In this document: positions 1 through 9,160 of the stretch, one piece after another
Position numbering within the stretch: position 1 is the first letter of the stretch
How the letters are laid out: every line of letters begins with the position of its first letter
Assembly (NCBI GenBank): GCA_030704615.1
Contig: CM060734.1
Location: 36,472,042-36,536,041 of the forward strand
Origin: Takakia lepidozioides
Taxonomy: Eukaryota > Streptophyta > Takakiopsida > Takakiales > Takakiaceae
Direction: 5' to 3'
Length of the DNA: 64,000 nt
Made by a program: the position numbers and the translations under genes
The notes under the pieces: model-generated
Database searches by the model: none
What the model saw: only the letters and a program-made list of their open reading frames with translations
What the model was told of the DNA's origin: nothing

Positions 1-300
1 GGAGGACTGTTTGGGGTCCTTGGAAGACCATTGGAGGATCATTGGGAGTCCTTGGAGGACCATTTAGAGGACCATTTGGAGTTCTTTGGAGGACTGTTTG
101 GGGTCCTTGGAGGCCAATATTTGGCGAGCTTGAGGAGTCTTTGGCGACTTGTGTGAGAGACTATTTAGGGTCCTCGAGGGCTAAGTTTTGGCAGGCTCTT
201 GGGGCCTTGGTGTACTGTTTTGGAGTCCCATTGTGTAAGGATTGGGAGCCTTAGTAAGATTGTTTGAGAAACATATTCTTGAGGGCTCCTGGAGAGTTAT
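1..300. repeat. Degenerate short tandem repeats (GGAGGACC / GGAGTCCTT units)
   Basis: The first 120 bases are made of imperfect units built from GGAGGACCATT, GGAGTCCTT and GGAGGACTGTTTGGGGTCC, and the pattern fades by about position 300. The units are about 15-45 bases long and irregular. The open frames here are low-complexity products of the repeat and are not proposed as genes. The repeat may continue to the left of the window. Confidence 0.7.
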
Positions 301-911
301 TTGAGAGACCCTTGAAAGGTAGTCTTGTCTATTGTTCAAGCAAGAGAGTGTGGAGATAGGGTAGTGGGATGAGGGCATGCTGGGATTAGGAATTGCTTTA
401 GTCTCTCTTCCTTGTAGTCTTTCACCCTCTCTGTAGGCCAAAACCTTTCCGTAGGTGGAGGCAAGAGTCAGTCCGGGTTTGGGCTGGGGTGTCATTGCAG
501 GAGCGACACTGTGGAGTGTTCTTGGTATGGGGGAGTTGTTGTCTTGATTTTCTTGTGTTTGGATCCCCTCCACACCTGCATGCTTGACTGTGCGTCAAGT
601 TAGCTTTGTGTGGGCGTTTGTTTTCATAGGAGGTTGGTCCGGATTTGATCACCGGTCAATCCTAGAGCGTGCTGTCGATGGTGAGGCTGGGGTGATGACC
701 AGTCAGACCATCATTGTTTCTCTTATGGTAAGGCTGGGTTGATGACCAACAGACCATAGGAGTGCTTGCGGTGGATGCAGGTGCAGGTTTATGTTACGAA
801 CCTAGTAGTCTAAGCCATAAGCCGCAACAGGTTCTCTACCCGGTTACCTTGTGGAAAAGGGGATTAGAGACAGGTTTACAACATGTGTGGTTGTGAGTTT
901 TCATCACGGAG
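301..911. other. Leader region before the gag of the first retroelement, no gene seen
   Basis: No convincing coding sequence. Two related phrases built around TGAxGACCAxxCAGACCAT occur at about 692-712 and 733-757. This stretch probably holds the untranslated leader of the gypsy element, but I could not find its 5' LTR or a recognisable primer binding site, so the left boundary of the element is unknown. Confidence 0.4.
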
Positions 912-1635
912 GTGCCACCAGTTGCTGAGGAGAGTGCCGGTACGAGCACTAGCGATATTAGTGGGTATACAAGACGAGGTGTGCGGTTAGTTTCTACAAG
1001 CAGCAGTGGGACGTCAAATGGAACAGGAGCTGGGAAGTCCACCCAAACTCCTGCTGCAGCACCAACACCCGTGCCAGCCTTTAACCCAGTTGTGGAGTTC
1101 TTCGAGGAGTTAAGGAGAAACTATCAGGGGATAAGGACAGAGAAATTGCGGAGCTTGCAAGAGTTCCAACAAAGGCCTACCGAGAGTTTAAGGGAGGCTT
1201 ACACTCGCATGAGGCGCTTAATAAACGTAACCCAAGGGGTTACAGAAGCTCAGGCAGTCCAATTCTGGTATGGGATATTGGACAAAGAGCTGAGGAGAAG
1301 GGTGCGAGATGCAACTCTCCTACACGTGGCCCAACCCACCTTAGCAAATGTGTTTTTGCTGGCAAAGCGGATAGAGCTCAATATGGTGGAGAAGCGAGTG
1401 GTCATGGTGGGGTTCGGTAAGGAGACACTACGAAGTGGGGCTCCTAGCCAACAACAACCACTACCCCAACGTGCTCAAGGCAACAAAAAAGCTCAGGCGA
1501 AGCCCAGGGAAGGACAGAGAGGATCTCAATTGCAGAGGTCACTTCCTTCATTCCCAGGCCAACAACAGTCGAGAGTGACATGTTGGGATTGTGGAGAACC
1601 CCATGTTAAGAGAGATTCCCGGAAAGAGGCAAAGG
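912..1635 (+). pseudogene. gag: Retrotransposon gag polyprotein, N-terminal and central part
   Basis: Open frame with the usual plant gypsy gag features: a Pro/Ala/Thr-rich start, then a retrotransposon-gag core with EFFEELRRNYQGIR, LQEFQQRPTESLREAYTRMR and AVQFWYGILDKELRRRVRDA, then a basic Gln-rich linker. It ends in a damaged zinc knuckle, CWDCGEPHVKRDS, where the spacing before the His is one residue short and the final Cys is Ser. The frame runs on to 1787, but after about 1635 it reads the reverse strand of the methyltransferase, so the true gag sequence stops there. This fits an inversion breakpoint just after the knuckle. Gag would form the particle that packages the element's RNA. 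Confidence 0.8.
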
Positions 1636-1636
1636 G

Positions 1637-2788
1637 TCAGCACAGGCACAGCCTACACGTCCCGGTTGGCAGGGAGGATGCACCATCCAATGGGAGTGTA
1701 GAAGTAGCCATCAATGCTTGCAATCTCTGTTGCTCAGCCATGCACAAGCCAATTATCCATGTCAAGCAATTTAGATCCATTGCCTGACCCAACACCTGGC
1801 GTCGTGATGCCTCTGACAGAGTTGGCACAGATGTAGTGCCCGTGGCAAACTCCATTGCCCGCTCGCGCTCATCCGCATTGGTCTCCACCAATTGCTGTAG
1901 CACAATGTCCCAAATCAACCTAGGACCATTGTCTCGAAAAGCATGAGATGAGGGAAAGCTCATGAGCGTAGGCAAGGCTATACGTGGCTGCCCCACTCGA
2001 TTGATCACTACTAGAGGTGGACGGTCATCATGTCGCGCTATCTGTGGTTGCCTCCCTTGGTCCAAAATGCCCTCAACCGTGAGATTGGGTGGCCGTTGAA
2101 TAGAATCATATGCTCTCTTGAGCAGCTCTGGTGGTGCAAGATTGGCCCACCACAATCGAGGTCGATGCGCACGTGATCCCACTGCTGCTGCATCCAATAG
2201 CACCGCCGATCCAATCCAAGACCGCACCTGATGCACACTGGCCATTACCCTAGCCCGAGAATCCCCCATAAGAGGAACATTCTCCAACATATAGCCTAGA
2301 GGTTGCACTTGCCTCATCTGCAAGTCCCACAACACTTGCAACATCTCCCAAAACAAATGCGATCGTGCATCATGCAAGCCATTCCCATGACCTGCGAGAG
2401 AGTGTCCTTGGCAAGGCCATCCAGCTATCACCAAGTCAATGGCACCATACCGGTCCAAATCATCCGCCCCCAGCAAGGTAATGTCTGCTGGCAAGGCCTT
2501 TTGATACCCTTGAATTGCTGAGAGAGGCAATAACTCAGGGTACCGGTATGTAAGCAAGGCGATGTGGCGCATAGAAATACGCCGAGCTATCTCATCCTTC
2601 TCCACATACAAGTACTTGCGTACTTTAATCCCAGCTTGCAACACTCCTGCAAGCCCGGTGCTCATGCCTCCAAACAGGTCTAGCAAACAAATCCCTGAGT
2701 CAGGTGGTTGCCAGGTAATGGGCACTGTATCCAAATGAGCTAACTGAGGAGGTCCAGGTGATGTCACTGAACTCCCCTCACTCACCAA
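1637..2788 (-). CDS. C5 cytosine DNA methyltransferase domain (DNMT3/DRM-like) of the gypsy element
   Basis: An uninterrupted frame of about 383 codons. In order it carries motif I DLFGGMSTGL (residues 37-46, SAM binding), motif IV GWPCQG with the catalytic Cys at about residue 126, motif VI LENV (169-171 for ENV), motif VIII SRAHRPR (205-211), and near the C-terminus a motif IX/X-like block with RRQVLGQAMDLN (329-340). Spacing and the late block resemble the DNMT3/DRM group more than DNMT1/CMT. The first codon of the frame is TTG: this is the inside of a polyprotein, separated from the upstream protease by one in-frame TGA at about 2804. The chemistry would be transfer of a methyl group from SAM to C5 of cytosine. 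Methyltransferases captured by retrotransposons are known from dinoflagellates and charophyte algae (from memory, de Mendoza and colleagues 2018). Activity is not shown, but no catalytic motif is visibly lost. Confidence 0.88.
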   Translation of the reverse strand: MVSEGSSVTSPGPPQLAHLDTVPITWQPPDSGICLLDLFGGMSTGLAGVLQAGIKVRKYLYVEKDEIARRISMRHIALLTYRYPELLPLSAIQGYQKALPADITLLGADDLDRYGAIDLVIAGWPCQGHSLAGHGNGLHDARSHLFWEMLQVLWDLQMRQVQPLGYMLENVPLMGDSRARVMASVHQVRSWIGSAVLLDAAAVGSRAHRPRLWWANLAPPELLKRAYDSIQRPPNLTVEGILDQGRQPQIARHDDRPPLVVINRVGQPRIALPTLMSFPSSHAFRDNGPRLIWDIVLQQLVETNADERERAMEFATGTTSVPTLSEASRRQVLGQAMDLNCLTWIIGLCMAEQQRLQALMATSTLPLDGASSLPTGTCRLCLC

Positions 2789-2803
2789 TGGATAGGCCTC
2801 TTG

Positions 2804-4114
2804 TCATGCTTGGTGCACATACTCGCCTACTACTCGATGCAAATTCCCAACTGTACCCCACAGGGGAATATGAACAGACACATAAGGAAGCAAATCAGCC
2901 TTGTATGCCAATTGTTTGTCCTCATCAGGTGGTGGCCTATCATCTGCATGGCTATTGCCCTCCAAGAGCTCACCACCCCAAGCCACCACCCCTGAGAATG
3001 CAGCCAATGTGGGCATCATGTTCCTATGATCCACCGCTACATTTCCAATAAACCGCACTGAGAGCAGTGCACGTCGACCATCCCCTGACTGCCATTCCGT
3101 CCTATAGGATGCCGTTTCCTCCCAAAAGTCCAAAGTAAAGCCCATTGGGTATAACACAGCCCTACCAACAAGCACATCATAAGACATCGCGTCCGTAACA
3201 ATGGCTTTAGCTCTCATGACAGGGCCATCTGTAGGATGATCTGGTTGCAATCAAATGAAGAGCTTATGGCGTGTAATCCCTCGTGTCTTATCTGAACCGC
3301 CCAAAGATGTTTGAATTTGGAAAGGGCAAAGCTCCAAATCCGCCTCTGTAAGGCCCAAGCCTGCAATTGCTGCTCTCCCCAACATCAATGGCTATGCTCC
3401 CGAGTCCAACAAGATCCGCAGTGGCTTATACCTCCTCCCGGTTGGGCCACCCAACTGAAACACACCATCCTGATTGTCCACCAGGACTACCCCAGGAGTC
3501 ACCATACTACGCTCAATGGCTGGTCTAGCTGGCAACTCTTGCAACCTTGCAGGTGCCGCTTGCCATGGCGCAGCTGTGGCTGTCTTCACCCTTGAATCCA
3601 GGGCATCCATGCACTGCACCTAATCCGTTATCCCCGCAGATAGTGCCGATGCATCACCATTCTCACAGAGTGCAGCTACCAGTCTAAACACTGCAGCTGG
3701 CCGCATCCCCAGCATTGCAATTGTCGTGGCAGAAAATAATGGAGCTTGGCAAATTGTCGTAGCCGCCCCCAACAATGTACTGGCTGCACCTTGCTTTGCA
3801 ACACCACCTACTGGCGTTTTCCGAGCCATACCAACTCTCCCCAATGACACTTGTGGCTCTGCCTCTTACACACTTGGGCGAGCGGGTGCCATCGATGGCG
3901 TAGTTGGCACTGTCTCAACCAATGTAAAGGATTGTGGAAGCCATGTCTGACGACTTGCTTCCCCCTTTTGTGGATCAAAATCCACATCCGTTCCTCTTGG
4001 CTCAGGAGCACGCGTTGTTGCTTGAGTGATAGCAGCTGCAGAGTCCACATACAATGATCCTGCAAGTGCGGCTCCACACATGAAGCCCATACCAATCTGG
4101 TCTTCCCTAGGCAT
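2804..4114 (-). pseudogene. Retropepsin-containing polyprotein segment upstream of the methyltransferase
   Basis: Read on the minus strand, about 4114 to 2804 is one degenerate polyprotein segment. It begins with an Ala/Pro/Thr-rich stretch (possibly the gag C-terminal region), then RILLDSGA at about 3400, the aspartic protease active-site motif, and ends with the protease C-terminal pattern DVLVGRAVLYPMGF. In-frame stops occur at about 3866, 3620, 3392, 3251 and 2804. Most replace an expected Gln or Arg codon (CAG, CAA or CGA) with TAG, TAA or TGA. The last stop alone separates the protease from the methyltransferase in the same frame. The protease would cleave Gag-Pol. It is non-functional as it stands. 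Confidence 0.75.
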
Positions 4115-5395
4115 AGACCATGGACTGAGGATCAGTTGGAGGCCAAGGTAGCCAAGGTTTTTGAAGAGGTTGAGAATGTTTCTTGCTCAGAGGATGTTCT
4201 CAAGGTGGCTATGGCAGAGCAAGTGGAGACTACGCCATAGTCAGATTGGGCGGACAAGGCCCAAGAGGTTGCTATCTAGCAACCAAAGGATTCGTCTCCT
4301 ACCTCCAAGCCTGGTGTATCCAAGGTTGCAGTCACTGAGGACAATTGGGAACCTGATGTTGGACCTACAGTCACCGGAGGAGAGAGACGGAGGATCCAGC
4401 GATTTCTAAGTGCTTATAGAAATTGCTTTGCCTTTGGTTTGAAGGATTTGGGGAGTTTGAAGGGTCAGGAGATTCGTATTGATTTGGCAAGTGATACGCC
4501 AATCTTTCGAAGGCCCTACCGGTATAGTGACATGGAGAGGTCATTGATCTAGTCACGGACTATGGAGTTGTTCGAAGCTGGATTGGTGGAGTTGTCAGGC
4601 GGGGAGTATGCCTCGGCAACGATGATGCCAGCTAAGAAAGATATCTATGGCAATTGGACAGAAAGAAAGGGGACTATCGTCTCGTGAACCATCAGACTAA
4701 GTCCGATAGATATGCCATGCCAACTCCAGAGGAGATCTTTGATGCCATTGGGCATGCAAAGGTGTTTACCACATTGGACTTGCGATCCGGTTACCACCAG
4801 TTGCCAATCAAAGAGGCTGACAAGCAAAAGACGGCATTCTGGGGGATTGACCAACATGGGAAGGACTGCTTGTACCAATGGCGGTTTTTACCGTTTGGGC
4901 TGAAGAATGCTCCTGCAGAGTTTTCAGAGGGTCATGGATAGGATTCTCGCGGGGCTAGACTTCGTCCGGTGCTACATTGATGACATCATCGTCTATAGTG
5001 CTACGGTTGAGGAGCATGAGAGACACCTTCAGGTGGTGTTTGAGCGCTTGAGAGTGCATGGGTTGAAATTGCACCCTGGGAAGTGCAAGTTCTTCCACAA
5101 CCAGATTGAGTATCTGGGCCACATAATATACCCTGGAGGATTGGGTGTTCAAAAGACGAAGGTGCATTACACGCATTCCACGCCCCATAGATGTTAGCAG
5201 AATTCGTGCTTTCATGGGATTGACAAACTACTATCGATGGTTTGTCAAGGGATTTAGCAGCATTGCAAAGGCTCTTACCAAGTTGACCAAGGTGGGTCAG
5301 GAGTGGCAGTGGGAGGAGGAACAGGAGGAAGCATTTGAGGAACTCAAGGCTCGATTGACTTCTACACTTATTCTGAGGTGACCTTTCCAGCTACA
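4115..5395 (+). pseudogene. pol: Gypsy reverse transcriptase, frameshifted
   Basis: The order is a linker (about 4115-4390), then RT from RRIQRFLSAYRNCFAFGL (about 4390). RT blocks include FRRPYRYSDME, DYRLVN, TLDLRSGYHQLPI, FLPFGLKNAPAEF, the catalytic RCYIDDIIVYS (YIDD, about 4970-4995) and LGHIIYPGGLGV, then the thumb FMGLTNYYRWFVKGFS. Stops at about 4239, 4277 and 4550 fit CAG/CGA-type changes. Frameshifts lie at about 4917 (an extra T after the AEF motif) and about 5160. Compared with the copy at 59581-60477, two or three residues are missing before GDYR. It would copy the element's RNA into DNA if intact. Confidence 0.88.
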
Positions 5396-5745
5396 TACGG
5401 ATTTGAGTATACTGGGAATTGGAGCAGTGCTCACACATGTGGATGACGAGGGAAGAGAGTTCGTAGTGGCATATGCCAGCCGCTCGAACAATGATGCCGA
5501 GGCGAAGTATAGCTCATATGAAAGGGAGTGTCTAGCTGCGGTATGGGCAGTGGCACATTTTATATGCTACCTCTATGGCAACCTCTTCACCCTTATCACG
5601 GATCACCAACCATTGAAGTGGTTGATGGAGTCAGACAAGCTTACAGGAAAGCTTGCACGGTGGGCACTTATGCTTCAAGAGTACGACTTCTAGGTGGTGC
5701 ATCGAGCCGGTATAGTCAATCGGGATGCAGATGGGTTGAGTCGTA
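5396..5745 (+). pseudogene. pol: Gypsy RNase H domain
   Basis: RNase H pattern: LGIGAVLTHVDDEGREFVVA, ASRSNNDAEAKYSSYERECLA, then TLITDHQPLKWLM and WALMLQEYDF. A TAG stop at 5692-5694 sits where the family usually has Gln before VVHRAGIVNRDADGLSR. The reading frame resumes directly after it. This domain would remove RNA from the RNA-DNA hybrid. Confidence 0.85.
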
Positions 5746-6740
5746 ATCCATGCACGAGCGAGCATGATGATACTGGAGCTCGGTGGCATGGTGAAACGGA
5801 TGAGGAGATGGTGCCAGGATGGCACACATCTGCCTTTTTGTACATCATAGCAATGGGAGCTCAAGCTGGTCCATCCCATAGCATTGGTCAAGTAGATGGT
5901 GTGCATGACGATCCGGAGATCAGTGAGGAGCTTGGTGGTGCTAAGGATGAGCATGAAGATGTAGCAGTGTTGGCCTACCTTCGTACAGGAGAGACAGCAG
6001 TCAGTGTGACTACTAAGGAGAGAGATCGGATCCTACAACGAGCCAAGAGGTTCAAGTGGGAAGGGACTCACCTACTCCGGGTATGGGAGGATGGACGAGT
6101 GAGGATTGTGCCTCATCCAACACAACGAGCGCGATTGGTACGCCATGCCCATGAGGAGTTGGGACATTTTGGGGTGCGGCGCACTCATAGTTTGCTGCAA
6201 GGACAGTATTGGCGGGGCATGGAGAGAGTTGTTCAGACAGTCAAGAGAGGTTTGCGCAAGTACGGTTTGCAGAAGGGACACCTAGGAGATTGGGACCTTC
6301 AACTGCCTTGGCTAGCTATGGGCTATAGGTTCTGCAAACAAGCTTCACTTGCCTCATTCTCACCTTACTTTCTTCTCTTTGGCCGAGAGCCGGATTTGCT
6401 TGCATCTATTTGTAGGGAGGCTGCAATAGTTCTCAACCTTGATGATCCGGATGTGTGGATACAAGTATGTGCCCAGCGGGCAGAGTTGTTCAAGAGAGTC
6501 ATGCCTATGGCTTTTGAGAACCTTGCTATTGCCCAACACCGAGACACATTGAGGTACGCCACTATACGTGGAGGGGGATATCGGTCAAGTGTTCGGCGTT
6601 TCCACCCTGGGGACTATGTGTATCTGCAGCAGACAGCGCCTACGACCTTGGATGTCACAGCAGGACGTGTGATTCTAAGGGTCAGGGAGGTGTTGCCTTC
6701 AGGAGTGTTGATTCTGGAAGGTCAAGACGGCATGGTATAG
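5746..6740 (+). pseudogene. pol: Gypsy integrase with the catalytic core deleted
   Basis: The frame after RNase H contains the first half of the zinc-binding domain, HEELGHFGVRRTHSLLQGQYW (about 6148-6210), then jumps at about 6243 to what is normally the end of the core: KRGLRKYGLQKG, LPWLAMGYR, FSPYFLLFGREP. The part that holds the D,D(35)E catalytic residues is missing, probably about 150 codons. The C-terminal domain follows, with HPGDYVYLQQTAP and ILRVREVLPSGVLILEG. The frame ends with TAG at 6738 and then continues in frame with KDHVRNCAPCH, so this stop is probably also a mutated Gln codon. Confidence 0.8.
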
Positions 6741-6975
6741 AAGGACCATGTGCGCAATTGTGCGCCATGTCACCTTCCACATGTGGATGGGAGGATAGAT
6801 CCCAACCTTGCAGTAGTACCTGCAGGGTTGCGTTGCATGCTATGAGGGCATGCTGGTGGCGCATGGTGTGTGACAAATGCTCAAGGGGGTGGCACATGGG
6901 ATGCTTGACACCGCCACTTGAGGAGGTCTCTATCGGAGAATGGTTGTGTCTACGATGCCTTGGACAGAGGTAGTG
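6741..6975 (+). pseudogene. PHD finger (C4HC3) at the C-terminus of the integrase
   Basis: After the integrase C-terminal domain two frames together give a clear PHD zinc finger: a first Cys pair from GLRCML at about 6830-6850, then CDKC, GWHMGC with the His and Cys ligands, PPLEEVSIGEWLC, and a final CLRC (about 6865-6965). A small indel near 6845-6850 splits the finger between frames. PHD fingers typically bind the histone H3 tail, often by methylation state at K4. In gypsy elements a chromatin-reading module in this place (usually a chromodomain) guides integration. That this PHD finger does the same is inference. Confidence 0.75.
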
Positions 6976-7230
6976 GGCATGACAATGGTGAGGCGGACAA
7001 GTGATCCAAGGTCTAGCTAGTGAGGCTTCAATGCCATGGATACTCAACTGAAGATCATGGATTGCATGAAGGCGACTAACGATGGGGCTACGTTTGCACC
7101 CGACCTCTTGATCTATCGACTTCAGGTGTTGGGACTTGTGCAATTGAAGACCAAGCGATGATCTTATTGAGATGGATACTTGTCAGCTATCCGGTGTTAA
7201 AGGGACCTAAGCACCGGCTAAGGGGGCGAT

Positions 7231-7682
7231 TGTGGCATAGCTTTCTAGGATTGTGTGCTTAGAATGTATGGTGGACAGTGATGTATGTTGTGGCACGATG
7301 CTTAGGTGCACGACAGCTGTCATGGTTTTAGTCATGGTTAACTAGAATTACCTACTTCTAGTTAACTAGGATATTTTGGATATTCATATTTGTATTTTGT
7401 ATGTTGGGACTTCATTTGGTCTCACATGCCAAGTGAGGTGTCAAACCTCACTTGGAACATGGGGATGGGTTTCCCCTTGTGAGCGTTGAGGAGGGCTCAT
7501 CTTCTTGTAGTTGAGCCTCCATGAGCCTCTCCCACCTCCATAGCTCTAGGTATTGAGAAGGAGTGTGATGAGGGCTTTGTAGGGTGGATTCCTTTAGCAA
7601 AGGTGCCCTTGGCTTGACTTAGTTTATGTGATTGAGTGGATTCATGAGTGAAGTGTTTCCCTTGTGTTCACTTTCATTATCA
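7231..7682 (+). repeat. LTR of the methyltransferase-carrying gypsy element
   Basis: Starts TGTGGCATAGC right after a purine tract (7221-7228) and ends ...TTATCA, a TG...CA LTR of 452 bases. The boundary is set by a second copy of the LTR start that begins at 7684. No coding capacity is seen between the PHD finger and the LTR. Confidence 0.7.
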
Positions 7683-7683
7683 T

Positions 7684-7769
7684 TGTGGCATAGCTTTCTA
7701 GGATTGTGTGCTTACAATGTATGGTGGACAACGATGTATGTTGTGGCACGATGCTTAGGTGCACGACAG
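7684..7769 (+). repeat. Second, truncated LTR start in tandem
   Basis: The first 86 bases match the LTR start at 7231-7316 with very few changes (TGTGGCATAGCTTTCTAGG through GGTGCACGACAG), then similarity ends abruptly. Only one base separates the two copies, so this is an LTR-LTR junction or a second element cut short. Confidence 0.75.
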
Positions 7770-8004
7770 ACAAGCAAACCCCTTACCTAAACATGGAGAG
7801 GGAATCCATGTTAGGGTTATTGTTCGTGAAAACGATTGCTCAATTCCAAGTAGTCAGTTGCCGGTGATTGTAGTGTGAGATTGCCACAACTTCATATTGA
7901 AAAGAAATATATTGCACGAGGTCGGGAAAAAAAAAAGGTATGACGTCTCCTGAAAGAAGCGTAACTTATGGTGTCTCTTGACCCCCACGAGGTTGGATAA
8001 ACGA

Positions 8005-8270
8005 TACAACGTCTTTGTTGCTAGATCATTGGGAGGAGAAATACTGGGATCATGGGCGTGGACATTTTAGAGCAAAAGATTGAACATACATTATTAACAT
8101 ACTTAATGTAGGGTTTCCCAATGTGCCTTATCGTTCTTGGAAGCAATGTCGCGACAAGGTGGACAAGCTTAAGGATGTGTATCGAGAAGGAAAGCAAAGA
8201 TGTGATGCAACAAGTGCTCCTCGGCCTTCTGAGTGGCCATGGTACAAAAAATTTGCACGGCAAAGGTGAA
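8005..8270 (+). pseudogene. Trihelix / Myb-SANT-like DNA-binding domain fragment
   Basis: Translation on the plus strand gives LLDHWEEKYWDHGRGHF, one in-frame TGA (probably a Trp codon), then VPYRSWKQCRDKVDKLKD, VYREGKQRC and SEWPWYKKF. The pattern RSWKQCRDKVDKLKxxYK is characteristic of plant trihelix proteins and the related Myb-like proteins of PIF/Harbinger transposons. There is no start codon and no further domain. It is a gene or transposon relic and cannot be assigned further. Confidence 0.6.
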
Positions 8271-9160
8271 TAGTGAATGGTGAATTTTGCCCGAGTTCAC
8301 CTAACGGATGAGTCGTGGGATTTCATCTGCCCATGCATGTGAGTGGTGAGGACGGTTCCGCCTCTGGGTCCCACAGGGCTTAATGGATGATCAGCCCGCC
8401 CCGCAGCCCTCCCCGCACCCTTACGTGCATTGTATTTGTGTCTCTAGTTTACATCAAATTCCTCTCTTTCCGTTGGAGAGAATTAGGCACTTAAGGAGCT
8501 CCCAATATACTGGGAAGTTATCGTTTTAGGTAATGGTTGATTCTGAGGTTCTTGTGCACATGATACCGAGAGTTGTCAAAACCAACGAGAAACTATATTT
8601 GCATTCTTAAGTTCTTAATTTCTACACACCTGGGAAAAGCTGGTATTGTATGATGGTCAGTAAAAGTCTGATATTAGGACAATGGTAGACTACTTTTGCA
8701 GTAGAAACTAGTATGCACTACACCTAATAACAATTGTGTTAGATATCTTCAGGGAGTTTGGGAGTTGTTACTAAGCTGTGCAGACTAATGAGACCCAGAC
8801 AGAGATGGAGGAGGGGCTGAGACAAATGAATCCAAATTTCTGGACTTCAAAATTGAGTGACTTCGTTATCTTCAGATCCCAAGCCTTTATTTATGTGTTT
8901 GTAAGTTTTTCCCCAAGTTGTGGTGTTGTATAGAAGGAATGCCTAAGAATGTCAAACTATTTGAATTTCATTAAGGTGTCCGCATTCCAAAAGAGTGGGC
9001 CCTTTCATGGGTGAAAGAGACATCATATAATTTATGCTTGCTTGGGCAGGAGTCCACCCTGAATTTCCTTACAACAAGTTAGGAAACATAAGTTGGGTGT
9101 TCCTTTCACTTTCCTGACTTACTTTTGGAAGGTGGGGGAAGTATAGGAAACTGTTGACTC
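8271..9160. other. Intergenic, no feature seen
   Basis: No coding-like frame. This is the 3' flank of the ISU gene that lies to the right on the minus strand. Confidence 0.4.

Larger units (their letters stand above)
912..7769 (+). mobile_element. Decayed Ty3/gypsy retrotransposon carrying a DNA methyltransferase and a PHD finger
   Basis: The order along the plus strand is gag (912-1635), a segment coded on the minus strand (about 1637-4114: retropepsin then C5 methyltransferase), then RT, RNase H, integrase remnant and PHD finger (about 4140-6975), and LTR sequence from 7231. RT-RNase H-integrase order places it in Ty3/gypsy. The polypurine stretch AAGGGGGCG lies just before the LTR start TGTGGCATAG. 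The copy is dead: several stops, frameshifts, a deleted integrase core and an internal inversion. A second, truncated copy of the same family lies at 59390-60497, so the family is dispersed. The 5' LTR was not found. Confidence 0.85.
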
